Notes: generated by a model from the sequence alone, not told the origin. A stretch of DNA of 57,358 nt from an uncultured bacterium (GCA_905215065.1 CAJMOF010000014.1:1-57358), one strand, 5' to 3'; counted from the first letter of the stretch, positions 31,868-40,885 are shown. Numbers and translations are program-made.

Positions 31868-32681
31868 CTGGCTTGCGGTCGAGCAGCGTTACGAGCCCGC
31901 GGGGGCTCGGCATCGTGTAATGCAAAAGAATGTCCTGCACCTGGCGAGCCTGCTTGAGCGGGTTCGCCTGGGTGGAGGCGCGCACGAGGGCGGGTCGATG
32001 GTCGACCGCGCCCTTTCTTGCGTTTCGGCTCCGGTGCGCCTGGTGGGGATGTTCGTCTGCGTTCTGTGCGTGTGCCTGACGCAAGGCCCGCTGTATCTGA
32101 TGTTGATGGCGGCTATCGCGCTGGTGCTCGTTGCCGTGCGCCCCGTACGCGGGCTGCGGGCAACCTTTGTGCCGGCACTTGGCGCTGCGGGGCTCGCGGT
32201 GGTTTTGGCACTGCCTGCCCTGTTGCTGGGCGCTTCCGCTACGGGCGCCATGCTCAAAATTGCGCTCAAGACGTTCATTAATGTGTCGCTTGTGTTGGGC
32301 GTTTCATGGACGCTTACCTGGAGCCGCATGTCGGCGGCGCTCAAGACGCTGCATCTGCCCGACGAGGTCATCTTTACGTTTGATATGGCGCTCAAGCATA
32401 TCGAGGTGCTGGGACGCACGGCGCACGATCTGACCGAATCGGTCATGCTGCGCAGTGTGGGTCGCGCGCCTGAGGGGTTTTCGCGCACCGACTCGGTTGC
32501 GGGTATCATGGGCATGACGTTTATCAAGGCGATGGAATGTAGCCACGCGATGGACGAGGCTATGCTCTGCCGCGGCTTTGCCGGTGCGTACCCGGCGCCC
32601 GGGCGGAGCGGCTTTGGCTGGCGCGATGCGGTTTATGCGGCCGTCGTGGTGCTGCTCGCCGTGTTGTGCGTGGTGCTGTAG
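31845..32681 (+). CDS. ECF transporter transmembrane component (CbiQ/NikQ)
   Basis: The 278-residue protein has several helices and the coupling motif that contacts the ATPase: MLRSVGRAP-type sequence (about residues 197-205) and CRGFAG near the C-terminus (about 244-249). It overlaps the M gene by 23 bp, and ATG 31845 (MAIAELPSW) is preferred; a GTG at 31839 is an alternative. It connects the M/N component to the NikO/CbiO ATPase encoded next. Confidence 0.85.
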   Translation: MAIAELPSWLAVEQRYEPAGARHRVMQKNVLHLASLLERVRLGGGAHEGGSMVDRALSCVSAPVRLVGMFVCVLCVCLTQGPLYLMLMAAIALVLVAVRPVRGLRATFVPALGAAGLAVVLALPALLLGASATGAMLKIALKTFINVSLVLGVSWTLTWSRMSAALKTLHLPDEVIFTFDMALKHIEVLGRTAHDLTESVMLRSVGRAPEGFSRTDSVAGIMGMTFIKAMECSHAMDEAMLCRGFAGAYPAPGRSGFGWRDAVYAAVVVLLAVLCVVL

Positions 32682-32725
32682 CGCGGGCGGCCGAGCCGTC
32701 GATGTGGATAGGGAAGGGCGACGTT

Positions 32726-33496
32726 TTGGCAAACGATACGAATGGCGTGATGGGCGCGAGCGGTGCTACTGGCGCCAAGAGCGTGCCGCTCATCGAGTTT
32801 CGCGACGTGGTGTTCTCCTATGCGGGGCATACGGTTGTCGATGGTGTGTCGCTGCAGGTCGATCGTGGTGAACTCGTTGCCCTACTCGGTCCCAACGGCT
32901 GCGGTAAGACGACGATTATGCGCCTTATCAACGGTCTTGAACTAGCGGACGCGGGTGCGTACCTGTTTGACGGGCACGTGATCGATGCGGCATATCTCAA
33001 GGATTCCGCAGCCGCTCAGCGTTTTCATCAGCGCGTGGGCTTTGTGTTCCAGAATGCCGATGCGCAGCTCTTTTGCGCTACGGTGGGCGAGGAGGTCGCG
33101 TTTGGTCCCGCGCAGATGGGGCTGCCGGCAGACGAGCTCAAGCGCCGCGTGCGCGATGCCATGGAGCTGTTCCAGGTTGCCGATCTGGTCGATGCCTCGC
33201 CCTATCAGCTTTCGGGCGGGCAAAAGAAGCGCGTTGCGCTGGCTGCGGTGGTGTCGATGAACCCCGATATCCTAGTGCTCGATGAGCCCACCAACGGGCT
33301 CGATGAGGACTCGTGCGACATCGTAGTCAACTTTTTGCTGGCCTACGTTGCTGCCGGTAAGACGGTTTTGATGAGTACGCACCATCAAGATTTGGTGCGC
33401 CGCCTGGAGGCCCGTGCCATCTATATCGATCGATATCACCATGTGGTCGAGGCGCCCGTGCCGTCGTATGGAACCGAAAGCGGTGCTGCGGAATAG
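32726..33496 (+). CDS. ECF transporter ATPase (CbiO/NikO)
   Basis: The 256-residue ABC ATPase has Walker A GPNGCGKTT (about residues 54-62), Q-loop FQNADAQLF, signature LSGGQKKRVALAA, Walker B ILVLDEPTNGLDE and the switch H in MSTHHQD. These are typical of ECF-type ATPases. The start is uncertain: TTG 32726 has the best ribosome site (GGGAAGGG at 32711-32718); ATG 32702 and the ATG near 32750 are alternatives. It powers the transporter with the M/N and Q products. Confidence 0.88.
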   Translation: MANDTNGVMGASGATGAKSVPLIEFRDVVFSYAGHTVVDGVSLQVDRGELVALLGPNGCGKTTIMRLINGLELADAGAYLFDGHVIDAAYLKDSAAAQRFHQRVGFVFQNADAQLFCATVGEEVAFGPAQMGLPADELKRRVRDAMELFQVADLVDASPYQLSGGQKKRVALAAVVSMNPDILVLDEPTNGLDEDSCDIVVNFLLAYVAAGKTVLMSTHHQDLVRRLEARAIYIDRYHHVVEAPVPSYGTESGAAE

Positions 33497-33544
33497 TTGC
33501 TGCGTAGGGTATGTATGGCCGCCTGTGCGACTCTGCCGTGATGG

Positions 33545-33550
33545 TATAGT
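33545..33550 (+). promoter_or_regulatory. Probable -10 of the phospholipase-like gene
   Basis: TATAGT lies 24 bp before the ATG at 33575. No good -35 is seen, so this rests on the -10 alone. Confidence 0.35.
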
Positions 33551-33574
33551 TAACCAGGTTTTATGGGGGTGGCT

Positions 33575-34423
33575 ATGCCAAGTTGGAACATTCATATCGC
33601 TCAAACGGAGCGCTTGCTGGCACGTGCTAGCGTGCTTGCCGATAGCGTGCGCGACCGCAATGCCTTTTTGTTTGGCTGCGTGATTCCGGATATCTTCGTG
33701 GGCTATATGGTCCCTGGCATCGCCGATCCCATTCCGTATCGCATTACGCACTTTGCAAAGCCCGAGCCTATCCCTAAGCCGCGCGAGCACGAGTTCTGGG
33801 ATACCTATGTGGCGCCGCTGCTTAAAGGCGCACCCGCGGGCGAACCTGCTGAGGCTACCTCGATTGTCGAGGAGCGCGAGCGACTGAACCGCGTGCACTA
33901 TCCTCAGCGCTACAGGGATGCCGAGCCGGTTGTCGGTCCCGGCGCCTGTGAGTTCTCGCTTGCGTCCGAAGATGTGGCGCAGTCGCTGCTCGATTTAACG
34001 CTGGGCGTCTGGTCGCATCTGGTGGCCGACACGGTATGGAACACGCGTGTGAACCAGTATCTGGAAGCACACGACGGCAAGCCGTGCGAGGAATTCCGCA
34101 TTAAAAAGCAAGGTGACTTTGACTGGTTTGGCAAGACGCTGGGCATTGTTTCGATTCCGCGTGCGACCGATCGCCTCTATACCGCTGCGACGCGTTTTGG
34201 GCAGTATCCCATCCATAAAGAATATGTGCTCAAGACTATCGGCGTCATGCACGAGATTGTACGCGAAAACCCCGGCGAGCCCGATCATCCGCCGTATCGC
34301 CTGCTAACCGAGGAGTTTTTCGATGCAACGTTTACCGAGGTCATCGAGCTAACCGAGGCGGGATTTGCGGCTCGCGTTGCTGCTTCTGACGTTCCCGCAG
34401 TCCCCCTGATCGCTAGCTGCTAG
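33575..34423 (+). CDS. Zinc-dependent phospholipase C family protein
   Basis: The 282-residue protein has the PF00882-like layout: SWNIHIAQTERLL at the N-terminus, FLFGCVIPDI (about residues 28-37), and LGVWSHLVADTVWN (about 143-156), where the Trp, His and Asp residues would bind zinc. ATG 33575 follows GGGGGTGG; an ATG at 33563 is also in frame. No signal peptide is seen, so it is probably cytoplasmic and may not be a true phospholipase. It shares a strong bidirectional terminator with pyk. Confidence 0.7.
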   Translation: MPSWNIHIAQTERLLARASVLADSVRDRNAFLFGCVIPDIFVGYMVPGIADPIPYRITHFAKPEPIPKPREHEFWDTYVAPLLKGAPAGEPAEATSIVEERERLNRVHYPQRYRDAEPVVGPGACEFSLASEDVAQSLLDLTLGVWSHLVADTVWNTRVNQYLEAHDGKPCEEFRIKKQGDFDWFGKTLGIVSIPRATDRLYTAATRFGQYPIHKEYVLKTIGVMHEIVRENPGEPDHPPYRLLTEEFFDATFTEVIELTEAGFAARVAASDVPAVPLIASC

Positions 34424-34557
34424 CCGGCCGGCTTAACGGTGAACAGTTCATCCCAATTGACCAACAGCTCCCGTCGCAGGGCATCTTCGGTGGTACGCTC
34501 GACATCGGAAAGGTTCGCGACTGAACACAAATCGATGATGCGGCATACGAAGACGGT
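34420..34557 (-). pseudogene. Possible remnant of a gene 3' end
   Basis: The minus strand reads 45 residues ending RRELLVNWDELFTVKPAG before TAG at 34420-34422. The sequence looks protein-like (charged helix plus WDELFTV) but no ATG or ribosome site is present, and a stop and a terminator lie directly upstream. It could be the last part of a deleted gene or chance. Confidence 0.25.
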
Positions 34558-34560
34558 CTA

Positions 34561-34599
34561 AAAAAGGGCCCGGAAGGCAAAGCCTTCCGGGCCCTTTTT
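34561..34599. terminator. Strong bidirectional terminator between the phospholipase-like gene and pyk
   Basis: An 18-bp perfect stem (34561-34578 with 34582-34599) has a 3-A loop, with A runs on the left and T runs on the right. It ends pyk on the minus strand and the gene at 33575 on the plus strand. Confidence 0.92.
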
Positions 34600-34626
34600 C
34601 TGTGCAAATCTGCTTGCAAGTACGAT

Positions 34627-36087
34627 TTAGCGGACCTGAGCGACGTAAGCGACGTTGGTCGAGGAGACCTTGTCCTCGAGCTGAACACTCATGCGGGGAT
34701 CGCCGGCGGTAGCGACGGTCAGGTCGCCGGCCTCGACGTAGCCGAGCTCCTTAGCGGTCTCAATCGCCTTGACGATCGTGCCGTTGACGGTACCCTGGGT
34801 TATCTCGGCCTGGTGCGGGATAACGCCCCAGTACATGATCATCTGCTGGACGGCCCACTCGTGGCGGGAGAACGCGCAGATCGGCATGTTGGGACGGAAG
34901 TGCGAGATCAGGCGTGCGGTACGACCGGTGGTCGTCGGCACGGTGATGCACTTGGCGCCAACGGTGGTGGCCATGTTCACAGCGGACATACCCACAACGT
35001 TGTTGACGACGCGGGTGCCGTGAGCATCGGCCGGAACCTCGAGCGGAGCGTGGGCCGGGAGGTACTTCTCGGTCTCGAGAGCAATGCTGGCCTGCATCTT
35101 GACGGCCTCGACCGGGTACTTACCGGCAGCGGACTCGCCAGAGAGCATAACGGCGTCGGTGCCGTCGTAGATGGCGTTAGCAACGTCGGCAACCTCGGCG
35201 CGCGTCGGGCGCGGGTTCTGCTGCATGGAGTCGAGCATCTGCGTAGCAGTGATGACGGGCTTGTAGGCCGCGTTGCACTTGGCGATGATCTCCTTCTGGA
35301 TGTGGGGAACGAGCTCGGGCTTGATCTCGATGCCCAGGTCGCCACGGGCGACCATGATGCCGTCGGAAGCCTCGAGGATCTCGTCGAAGTTCTCGACGCC
35401 CAGGGCGCACTCGATCTTCGGGAAGATCGTCACGTGCTCGCCACCGTTCTCGCGGCAAAGCTTGCGGATGCCGCGGACGGACTCGCCGTCACGGATGAAG
35501 GAAGCGGCGATGTAGTCGATGTTCTCGGTCAGGCCAAAGAGGATGTCCTGACGATCGCGCTCGGTGATAGCGGGCAGCGAGATGTTGACGTTGGGCATGT
35601 TGACGCCCTTGCGCTCGCCGATCAGGCCGTCGTTCTTAACGACGCAGGTCATGTCCTGGCCGCTGACGGACTCGACCTCGAGGGCAACCAGGCCGTCATC
35701 GATCAGGATAAGGGAGCCCTTCTCGACCTCGGAGGGCAGAGCCAGGTAGTCGAGGGAGATGTGCTCAGAGGTGCCGTGGAAATCCTCGGACGTGGGCTGA
35801 GCGGTGACGACGATTTTATCGCCGGTCTTGACGGCAACCTTCTTGCCGTCGACCAGAAGGCCGGTGCGGACCTCGGGGCCCTTGGTGTCGAGCAGGATGC
35901 CGACGGGCAGACCGAGCTCCTTGGAAATACGGCGGACGCGCTCGATGCGACCGTGGTGCTCGTCGTAGGAGCCGTGCGAGAAGTTAAAACGGGCGACGTT
36001 CATGCCCGCCTTGATCATCTCGCGGATGGTCTCGTCGCTATCGCAGGCGGGACCCATGGTGCATACAATCTTAGTGCGCTTGTACAT
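34627..36087 (-). CDS. pyk: Pyruvate kinase
   Basis: The 486-residue glycolytic enzyme transfers phosphate from PEP to ADP. The N-terminus YKRTKIVCTMGPACDSDE, the active-site MVARGDLGIEI (about residues 246-256) and the PTRAEVADVANAIYDGTDAVMLSGE segment (about 295-320) are all present. It has the standard A-B-C domains and no extra C-terminal PEP-utiliser domain. GGAGGTC precedes the ATG at 36087 on the minus strand. Confidence 0.97.
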   Translation of the reverse strand: MYKRTKIVCTMGPACDSDETIREMIKAGMNVARFNFSHGSYDEHHGRIERVRRISKELGLPVGILLDTKGPEVRTGLLVDGKKVAVKTGDKIVVTAQPTSEDFHGTSEHISLDYLALPSEVEKGSLILIDDGLVALEVESVSGQDMTCVVKNDGLIGERKGVNMPNVNISLPAITERDRQDILFGLTENIDYIAASFIRDGESVRGIRKLCRENGGEHVTIFPKIECALGVENFDEILEASDGIMVARGDLGIEIKPELVPHIQKEIIAKCNAAYKPVITATQMLDSMQQNPRPTRAEVADVANAIYDGTDAVMLSGESAAGKYPVEAVKMQASIALETEKYLPAHAPLEVPADAHGTRVVNNVVGMSAVNMATTVGAKCITVPTTTGRTARLISHFRPNMPICAFSRHEWAVQQMIMYWGVIPHQAEITQGTVNGTIVKAIETAKELGYVEAGDLTVATAGDPRMSVQLEDKVSSTNVAYVAQVR

Positions 36088-36150
36088 TCAGACCTCCATC
36101 TGACATCGTCTTGCGCTGATAGATAAACCATAAGAAATAAAACCGTGTTG

Positions 36151-36156
36151 ATTATA
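36151..36156 (-). promoter_or_regulatory. Consensus -10 of pyk
   Basis: The minus strand reads TATAAT 64 bases before the pyk start codon. The -35 is not clear. Confidence 0.5.
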
Positions 36157-36465
36157 ACGAAATGCTGACCGAATACCCCATAAAATCGACCGTATGCCGA
36201 ATTAGAAGTTCATTTTTTGCGGAAAAACGGTATATGCAAAAACTTTACCAACCGTTCTAACCGCTGCTATCTGGGCGATATTTTAGTTCGATGATGCGCC
36301 GAAGAAAAAACGTTTTATCAATCTTGAGCATCACACCGTCTGCACCGTTGCGTCTGTGCCGTGTTTCCAGATGGAATGTTTTGGCTAGACGCGTCGCTTT
36401 GGGGTACCATAGCTCCACTATCAACTGCCGCTCAGCACGGCAGCCTTGATGAGCCCTTGCCCTTC

Positions 36466-36522
36466 TCCTGGGAATTATGATCGGGCATCAATCTGCTGAG
36501 TGGCCCGAATCCCAGGAGGGGA
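36466..36522 (+). promoter_or_regulatory. Hairpin overlapping the ribosome site of the P-type ATPase gene
   Basis: TCCTGGGA (36466-36473) pairs perfectly with TCCCAGGA (36510-36517), whose last bases are part of the ribosome site AGGAGGGGA (36514-36522). A second stem TCGGGC/GCCCGA (36481-36486 with 36503-36508) lies inside. The structure could hide the ribosome site and so set translation by temperature, metal or a protein. I do not recognise a known riboswitch class. Confidence 0.45.
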
Positions 36523-36528
36523 CTCTAT

Positions 36529-39210
36529 ATGCAAAAGGAATACCTGTCCGCCGCGGCGGAGGTACTCAGCGACCAGGGCGTCGATGAGAACCTCGGCCTG
36601 AGCAACGACGAGGCGTCGTCGCGCCTTGCCAAGACAGGCCCTAACAAGCTCGAGGAAGCCGAGAAGACCCCGTTGTGGAAGCGCTTCTTTGAGCAGATGG
36701 CCGACCCCATGGTCATCATGCTGATCGTTGCCGCCGTCATCAGCGCGCTCACGGGCATGGTCAAGGGCGAGGCGGACTTTGCCGATGTCGCCATCATCAT
36801 GTTCGTCGTTATCGTCAACTCGGTGCTGGGCGTGGTCCAGGAAGCCAAGAGCGAGGAGGCCCTCGAGGCCCTGCAGGAGATGAGTGCGGCGCAGTCCAAG
36901 GTGCTGCGCGACGGCAAGCTCGTGCACCTGCCGAGCGCCGAGCTCGTGCCTGGCGATGTGATCATGCTCGAGGCGGGCGACTCCGTCCCGGCCGACTGCC
37001 GCGTGCTCGAGAGCGCCACGATGAAGATCGAAGAGGCCGCGCTCACCGGCGAGTCCGTGCCCGTAGAGAAGCACGCCAACGTGATCGAGCTCGCTGCGGG
37101 CACCGATGACGTGCCGCTCGGCGACCGTAAGAACATGTGCTATATGGGCTCCACCGTCGTGTACGGCCGCGGTCGCGCCGTCGTGGTCGGCACCGGCATG
37201 AACACCGAGATGGGCAAGATCGCCGGCGCCCTGGCCGAGGCCAAGGAAGAGCTCACGCCGCTGCAGGTGAAGCTCGCCGAGCTCAGCCGCATCCTCACCA
37301 TCATGGTTATCGTCATCTGCGTCGTCATCTTTGGCGTTGATATCATCCGCCACGGCGTGGGCAACGTTCTTACCGACCCGACTGCCCTGCTCGACACCTT
37401 TATGGTTGCCGTCTCGCTCGCCGTCGCCGCCATCCCCGAGGGCCTGGTTGCCGTCGTGACCATCGTCCTCTCGCTTGGCGTGACCAAGATGGCCAAGCGC
37501 CAGGCGATTATCCGCAAGCTCTCTGCTGTCGAGACCCTTGGCTGCACACAGACCATCTGCTCCGACAAGACCGGTACCCTTACCCAGAACAAGATGACCG
37601 TCGTCAAGCACGAGCTCGCTGCGCCCAAGGAGAAGTTCCTGGCCGGCATGGCGCTGTGCTCCGATGCTCAGTGGGACGAGGAGCTGGGCGAGGCCGTGGG
37701 TGAGCCGACTGAGTGTGCGCTCGTCAACGATGCCGGCAAGGCGGGCCTCACTGGCCTGACTGCCGAGCACCCGCGCGTGGGCGAGGCCCCGTTTGACTCG
37801 GGCCGCAAGATGATGTCCGTGGTCGTCGAGACCCTTGACGGCGAGTATGAGCAGTACACCAAGGGCGCGCCCGACGTGGTGATCGGCCTGTGCACCCATA
37901 TCTACGAGGGCGATAAGGTCGTCCCCCTGACCGAGGAGCGCCGTGCCGAGCTCGTGGCCGCCAACAAGGCCATGGCCGACGAGGCCCTGCGCGTACTGGC
38001 GCTGGCAAGCCGCACCTACACCGAGGTTCCCGACGACTGCAGCCCCGCTGCGCTCGAGCATGACCTGGTCTTCTGTGGCCTGTCCGGCATGATCGACCCG
38101 GTCCGTCCCGAGGTGGCCGACGCTATCCACGAGGCGCACGACGCCGGTATCCGCACCGTCATGATCACGGGCGACCACATCGACACCGCCGTGGCCATCG
38201 CCAAGCAGCTGGGCATCGTCGCCGATCGCAGCCAGGCCATCACCGGTGCCGACCTCGATCGCATGAGCGACGAGGAGCTCGACGCGCACATCGAGGACTT
38301 TGGCGTGTACGCCCGCGTCCAGCCCGAGCACAAGACCCGCATCGTCGAGGCGTGGAAGTCGCGCGACCAGATTGTCGCCATGACGGGCGACGGCGTCAAC
38401 GACGCCCCGTCCATCAAGCGCGCCGACATTGGCGTGGGCATGGGCATCACCGGCACCGACGTCACCAAGAACGTCGCCGACATGGTGCTCGCCGACGACA
38501 ACTTCGCCACTATCATCGGCGCCTGCGAAGAGGGTCGCCGCATCTACGACAACATCCGCAAGGTCATCCAGTTCCTGCTTTCGGCCAACCTTGCCGAGGT
38601 GTTCTCGGTGTTTATCGCCACGCTCATCGGCTTTACCATCTTCCAGCCGGTGCAGCTGCTGTGGGTGAACCTGGTTACCGACTGCTTCCCCGCGCTCGCG
38701 TTGGGCATGGAGGATGCCGAGGGCAACATCATGAAGCGCAAGCCGCGCAACGCCAAGGACGGTGTCTTTGCCGGACATATGGGTCTGGACTGCGTGGTCC
38801 AGGGCCTAATCATCACCGTGCTGGTGCTGGCGAGCTTCTTTGTGGGCGTGTACTTTGACATGGGCTACATCCACATCGCCGATATGATCGCCGGCGCCGC
38901 CGACGAGGAAGGCGTGATGATGGCGTTCATCACGCTCAACATGGTCGAAATTTTCCACTGCTTCAATATGCGCAGCCGTCGCACGTCGCTGTTTAAGATG
39001 AAGAAGCAGAACAAGTGGCTGTGGGCCTCTGCCGCGCTGGCGCTGGTGCTGACGGTGATCGTGACCGTGCAGCCGACGCTTGCCGAGATGTTCTTTGGCC
39101 CCGTGACGCTCGAGCTCAAGGGCGTTGTCGCTGCCCTGGGTCTTGCCTTCCTGATCATTCCGCTGATGGAGATCTACAAGGCGATCATGCGCGCGGTCGA
39201 GAAGGAGTAA
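36529..39210 (+). CDS. Calcium-type cation-transporting P-type ATPase
   Basis: The 893-residue P2-type pump has the phosphorylation motif CSDKTGTLT with Asp346, the actuator motif LTGESVPV, the M4 motif AAIPEGLVAVV (shared with SERCA/PMCA-type Ca2+ pumps), the hinge MTGDGVNDAPSIKRADIGVGMG and ten membrane helices. The usual job is to export Ca2+ from the cytoplasm; Mn2+ is an alternative. The ribosome site AGGAGGGGA partly lies in a hairpin. It is a single-gene unit followed by the long hairpin at 39234-39324. Confidence 0.93.
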   Translation: MQKEYLSAAAEVLSDQGVDENLGLSNDEASSRLAKTGPNKLEEAEKTPLWKRFFEQMADPMVIMLIVAAVISALTGMVKGEADFADVAIIMFVVIVNSVLGVVQEAKSEEALEALQEMSAAQSKVLRDGKLVHLPSAELVPGDVIMLEAGDSVPADCRVLESATMKIEEAALTGESVPVEKHANVIELAAGTDDVPLGDRKNMCYMGSTVVYGRGRAVVVGTGMNTEMGKIAGALAEAKEELTPLQVKLAELSRILTIMVIVICVVIFGVDIIRHGVGNVLTDPTALLDTFMVAVSLAVAAIPEGLVAVVTIVLSLGVTKMAKRQAIIRKLSAVETLGCTQTICSDKTGTLTQNKMTVVKHELAAPKEKFLAGMALCSDAQWDEELGEAVGEPTECALVNDAGKAGLTGLTAEHPRVGEAPFDSGRKMMSVVVETLDGEYEQYTKGAPDVVIGLCTHIYEGDKVVPLTEERRAELVAANKAMADEALRVLALASRTYTEVPDDCSPAALEHDLVFCGLSGMIDPVRPEVADAIHEAHDAGIRTVMITGDHIDTAVAIAKQLGIVADRSQAITGADLDRMSDEELDAHIEDFGVYARVQPEHKTRIVEAWKSRDQIVAMTGDGVNDAPSIKRADIGVGMGITGTDVTKNVADMVLADDNFATIIGACEEGRRIYDNIRKVIQFLLSANLAEVFSVFIATLIGFTIFQPVQLLWVNLVTDCFPALALGMEDAEGNIMKRKPRNAKDGVFAGHMGLDCVVQGLIITVLVLASFFVGVYFDMGYIHIADMIAGAADEEGVMMAFITLNMVEIFHCFNMRSRRTSLFKMKKQNKWLWASAALALVLTVIVTVQPTLAEMFFGPVTLELKGVVAALGLAFLIIPLMEIYKAIMRAVEKE

Positions 39211-39233
39211 GTCGAAAGGCCATCCTTCCCACC

Positions 39234-39324
39234 GGCCCGACCGCCTGCGGGGTTTCTTCCTCGCTGGTCCTCGCGCTTCGCGCTGCGGGATCGCTCGGAA
39301 GAAACCCCTCCCGGCGGGCGGGCC
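39234..39324. repeat. Long hairpin repeat after the P-type ATPase gene
   Basis: Arms 39234-39260 and 39297-39324 pair, including CCTGCGGGGTTTCTTCC with GGAAGAAACCCCTC. The loop contains CGCGCTTCGCG and CTGCGGGAT, as in the copy after pheT. The copy lies 23 bp after the stop, at the same kind of position as the pheT copy. Confidence 0.7.
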
Positions 39325-39366
39325 TTCGGATAACCTCTCGGGACCATTGGCTGAGGGAAAGTTTGT

Positions 39367-39400
39367 GAGCTGGTCGGGCTTTGCCCGGCCAGCTCTTTTT
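39367..39400 (+). terminator. Intrinsic terminator before rsgA
   Basis: A 13-bp stem (39367-39379 with 39383-39395, one G-U pair) is followed by TTTTT. Confidence 0.85.
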
Positions 39401-39448
39401 GATTTAAAATACCTGCTCAGTTGTGATTTTTGGTGCTGGGAGGCGTTT

Positions 39449-40633
39449 GTGGCTAAGGCTAAGGCTAAGGCGAAGAAAAAGACGACGGGGGCGCGGGCTA
39501 AGCGTGATCGTCGTCGGAAGCTCGCGACCGAACCCCCTGCATCTGCTGAGGAGTTGCTGGCGAGTGTACCGGGGCTTGACGCGCTGCAGGATGTTCCGGC
39601 GTTTGATGACCTGCCGGTCGATGAAGCTCAGCAGGCTGCCTTTGATGATTTCTGCGCACATGCCGAGGAGCCCGAGCAGATGCAGCTTGGCGCCGTGGTG
39701 CGCTTGGATCGTGGGTTTCCGCTGGTGGCGACTGCCGACGATACCTTCCGCGCCGAGCATGCCGTGGGATTTGCCAAGTCGCGCGGTGGGGACGAGGTCC
39801 TGCTGCCTGCCGTGGGCGACCGTGTGGCGGTGCGCCGCGCTCCCGGGCACGATATGGGCGTGATTGAGTGCGTGCTGCCGCGCCGTACGAGCTTTGAGCG
39901 TTGGCGTGGCCGTGCCCGCGGTGAGCGCCAAGTGCTCTGCTCCAACGTTGACAGCGTGCTGATCGTGCAGGCGCTCGGCGCCGGCGAGGTGCTGCTCGAT
40001 CGCGTGGCGCGCTCACTGGTGTTGGCGCTCGATTGCGATGCCGAGCCGGTGGTGGTGCTCACCAAGGCCGACCGCTGCGATGCCGAGGAGCTCGAGCGCG
40101 ATCTGGACCGCGTGCGCCGCCTGGTGGGTCCGGACGTGCGCGTGATCGTGACGTCCTCTGCCGAGGGCCGCGGCCTGGACGAGGTCCGTGCCTGCGTGCC
40201 TGCCGGGAGCTGCGCCATGATTCTGGGCGAGTCGGGTGCCGGCAAGTCGACGCTGCTCAATGCGCTGCTGGGCCACGATACGTTGGCGACTGGCGGTGTG
40301 CGCGAACGCGACGACCAGGGCCGTCACACTACCGTCGCGCGCGTGATGGTGACGCTGCCGGGCGACGCCGGCGTGATCGCCGATGCCCCGGGCCTGCGCA
40401 GCCTACCGCTCGTGGGTCACGAGCGGGGTCTGGCGCGCGCCTTTCCCGAGATTGTCGAGGCATCGCGTGCGTGCCGGTTTGGCGATTGCACGCATACCCA
40501 TGAGCCGGGTTGCGCCGTTCGCGAGGCCGAGGACGCCGGGCAGATCGACAGCCTGCGTCTGGAAACGTTCCAAAACCTGGCGTCATCCATGCGCGTGAGC
40601 GCTCAAATGCTCGATCCCGATGTCCATCTGTAA
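39449..40633 (+). CDS. rsgA: Ribosome small-subunit-dependent GTPase A
   Basis: RsgA helps late maturation of the 30S subunit. The 394-residue protein has a Lys/Arg-rich N-terminal tail (MAKAKAKAKKKTTG), an OB-fold (about 95-165), a circularly permuted GTPase with TKAD (G4) before GESGAGKSTLLNAL (G1) and DAPGLR (G3), and a C-terminal zinc-binding region CRFGDCTHTHEPGC. The start is GTG 39449, 5 bases after GGGAGG; the frame is open upstream but lies in the terminator region. The long basic tail is larger than usual. Confidence 0.93.
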   Translation: MAKAKAKAKKKTTGARAKRDRRRKLATEPPASAEELLASVPGLDALQDVPAFDDLPVDEAQQAAFDDFCAHAEEPEQMQLGAVVRLDRGFPLVATADDTFRAEHAVGFAKSRGGDEVLLPAVGDRVAVRRAPGHDMGVIECVLPRRTSFERWRGRARGERQVLCSNVDSVLIVQALGAGEVLLDRVARSLVLALDCDAEPVVVLTKADRCDAEELERDLDRVRRLVGPDVRVIVTSSAEGRGLDEVRACVPAGSCAMILGESGAGKSTLLNALLGHDTLATGGVRERDDQGRHTTVARVMVTLPGDAGVIADAPGLRSLPLVGHERGLARAFPEIVEASRACRFGDCTHTHEPGCAVREAEDAGQIDSLRLETFQNLASSMRVSAQMLDPDVHL

Positions 40634-40650
40634 TTGATTTTTCCTATGAC

Positions 40651-40685
40651 AGCCGTCTCCCAACTGTTCGGGAGGCGGCTTTTTT
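40651..40685 (+). terminator. Intrinsic terminator after rsgA
   Basis: An 11-bp stem (40651-40661 with 40670-40680) is followed by a T run (40680-40685). Confidence 0.85.
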
Positions 40686-40734
40686 GCTGCGGAAAAGCCT
40701 CGAAACATGCAGTTTGCTGACGTGCTGACCAAAA

Positions 40735-40774
40735 CCTTGCCACGAGCTTGACGGGCTGGTCAGCTTTTGGTCAG
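40735..40774. repeat. Dispersed repeat, copy 2
   Basis: CCTTGCCACGAGCTTGACGG (40735-40754) and GGTCAGCTTTTGGTCAG (40758-40774) recur at 8502-8549 in swapped order. GCTGACCAAAA just before (40724-40734) pairs with TTTTGGTCAGC (40766-40776). It sits upstream of the Tad operon. Confidence 0.5.
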
Positions 40775-40885
40775 CGATTGGTTTGACATCGAAAACCAAG
40801 ATTGCGATTGCGCCGCTTTGCACTCTGGCCGCCCAGACAATGGTGGTACGGGCATTCGCCCGGCACTGCCATGAGAGGAGCGGCC

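Larger units (their letters stand above)
36088..36528. other. 441-bp divergent region between pyk and the P-type ATPase gene
   Basis: The left half (to about 36340) is AT-rich for this genome and holds the pyk promoter. The right half holds a possible promoter for the ATPase (TTGGCT 36381-36386, TACCAT 36405-36410, spacer 18), a small hairpin CTGCCG/CGGCAG (36425-36443) and the hairpin at 36466-36517. I see no gene. Confidence 0.5.
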
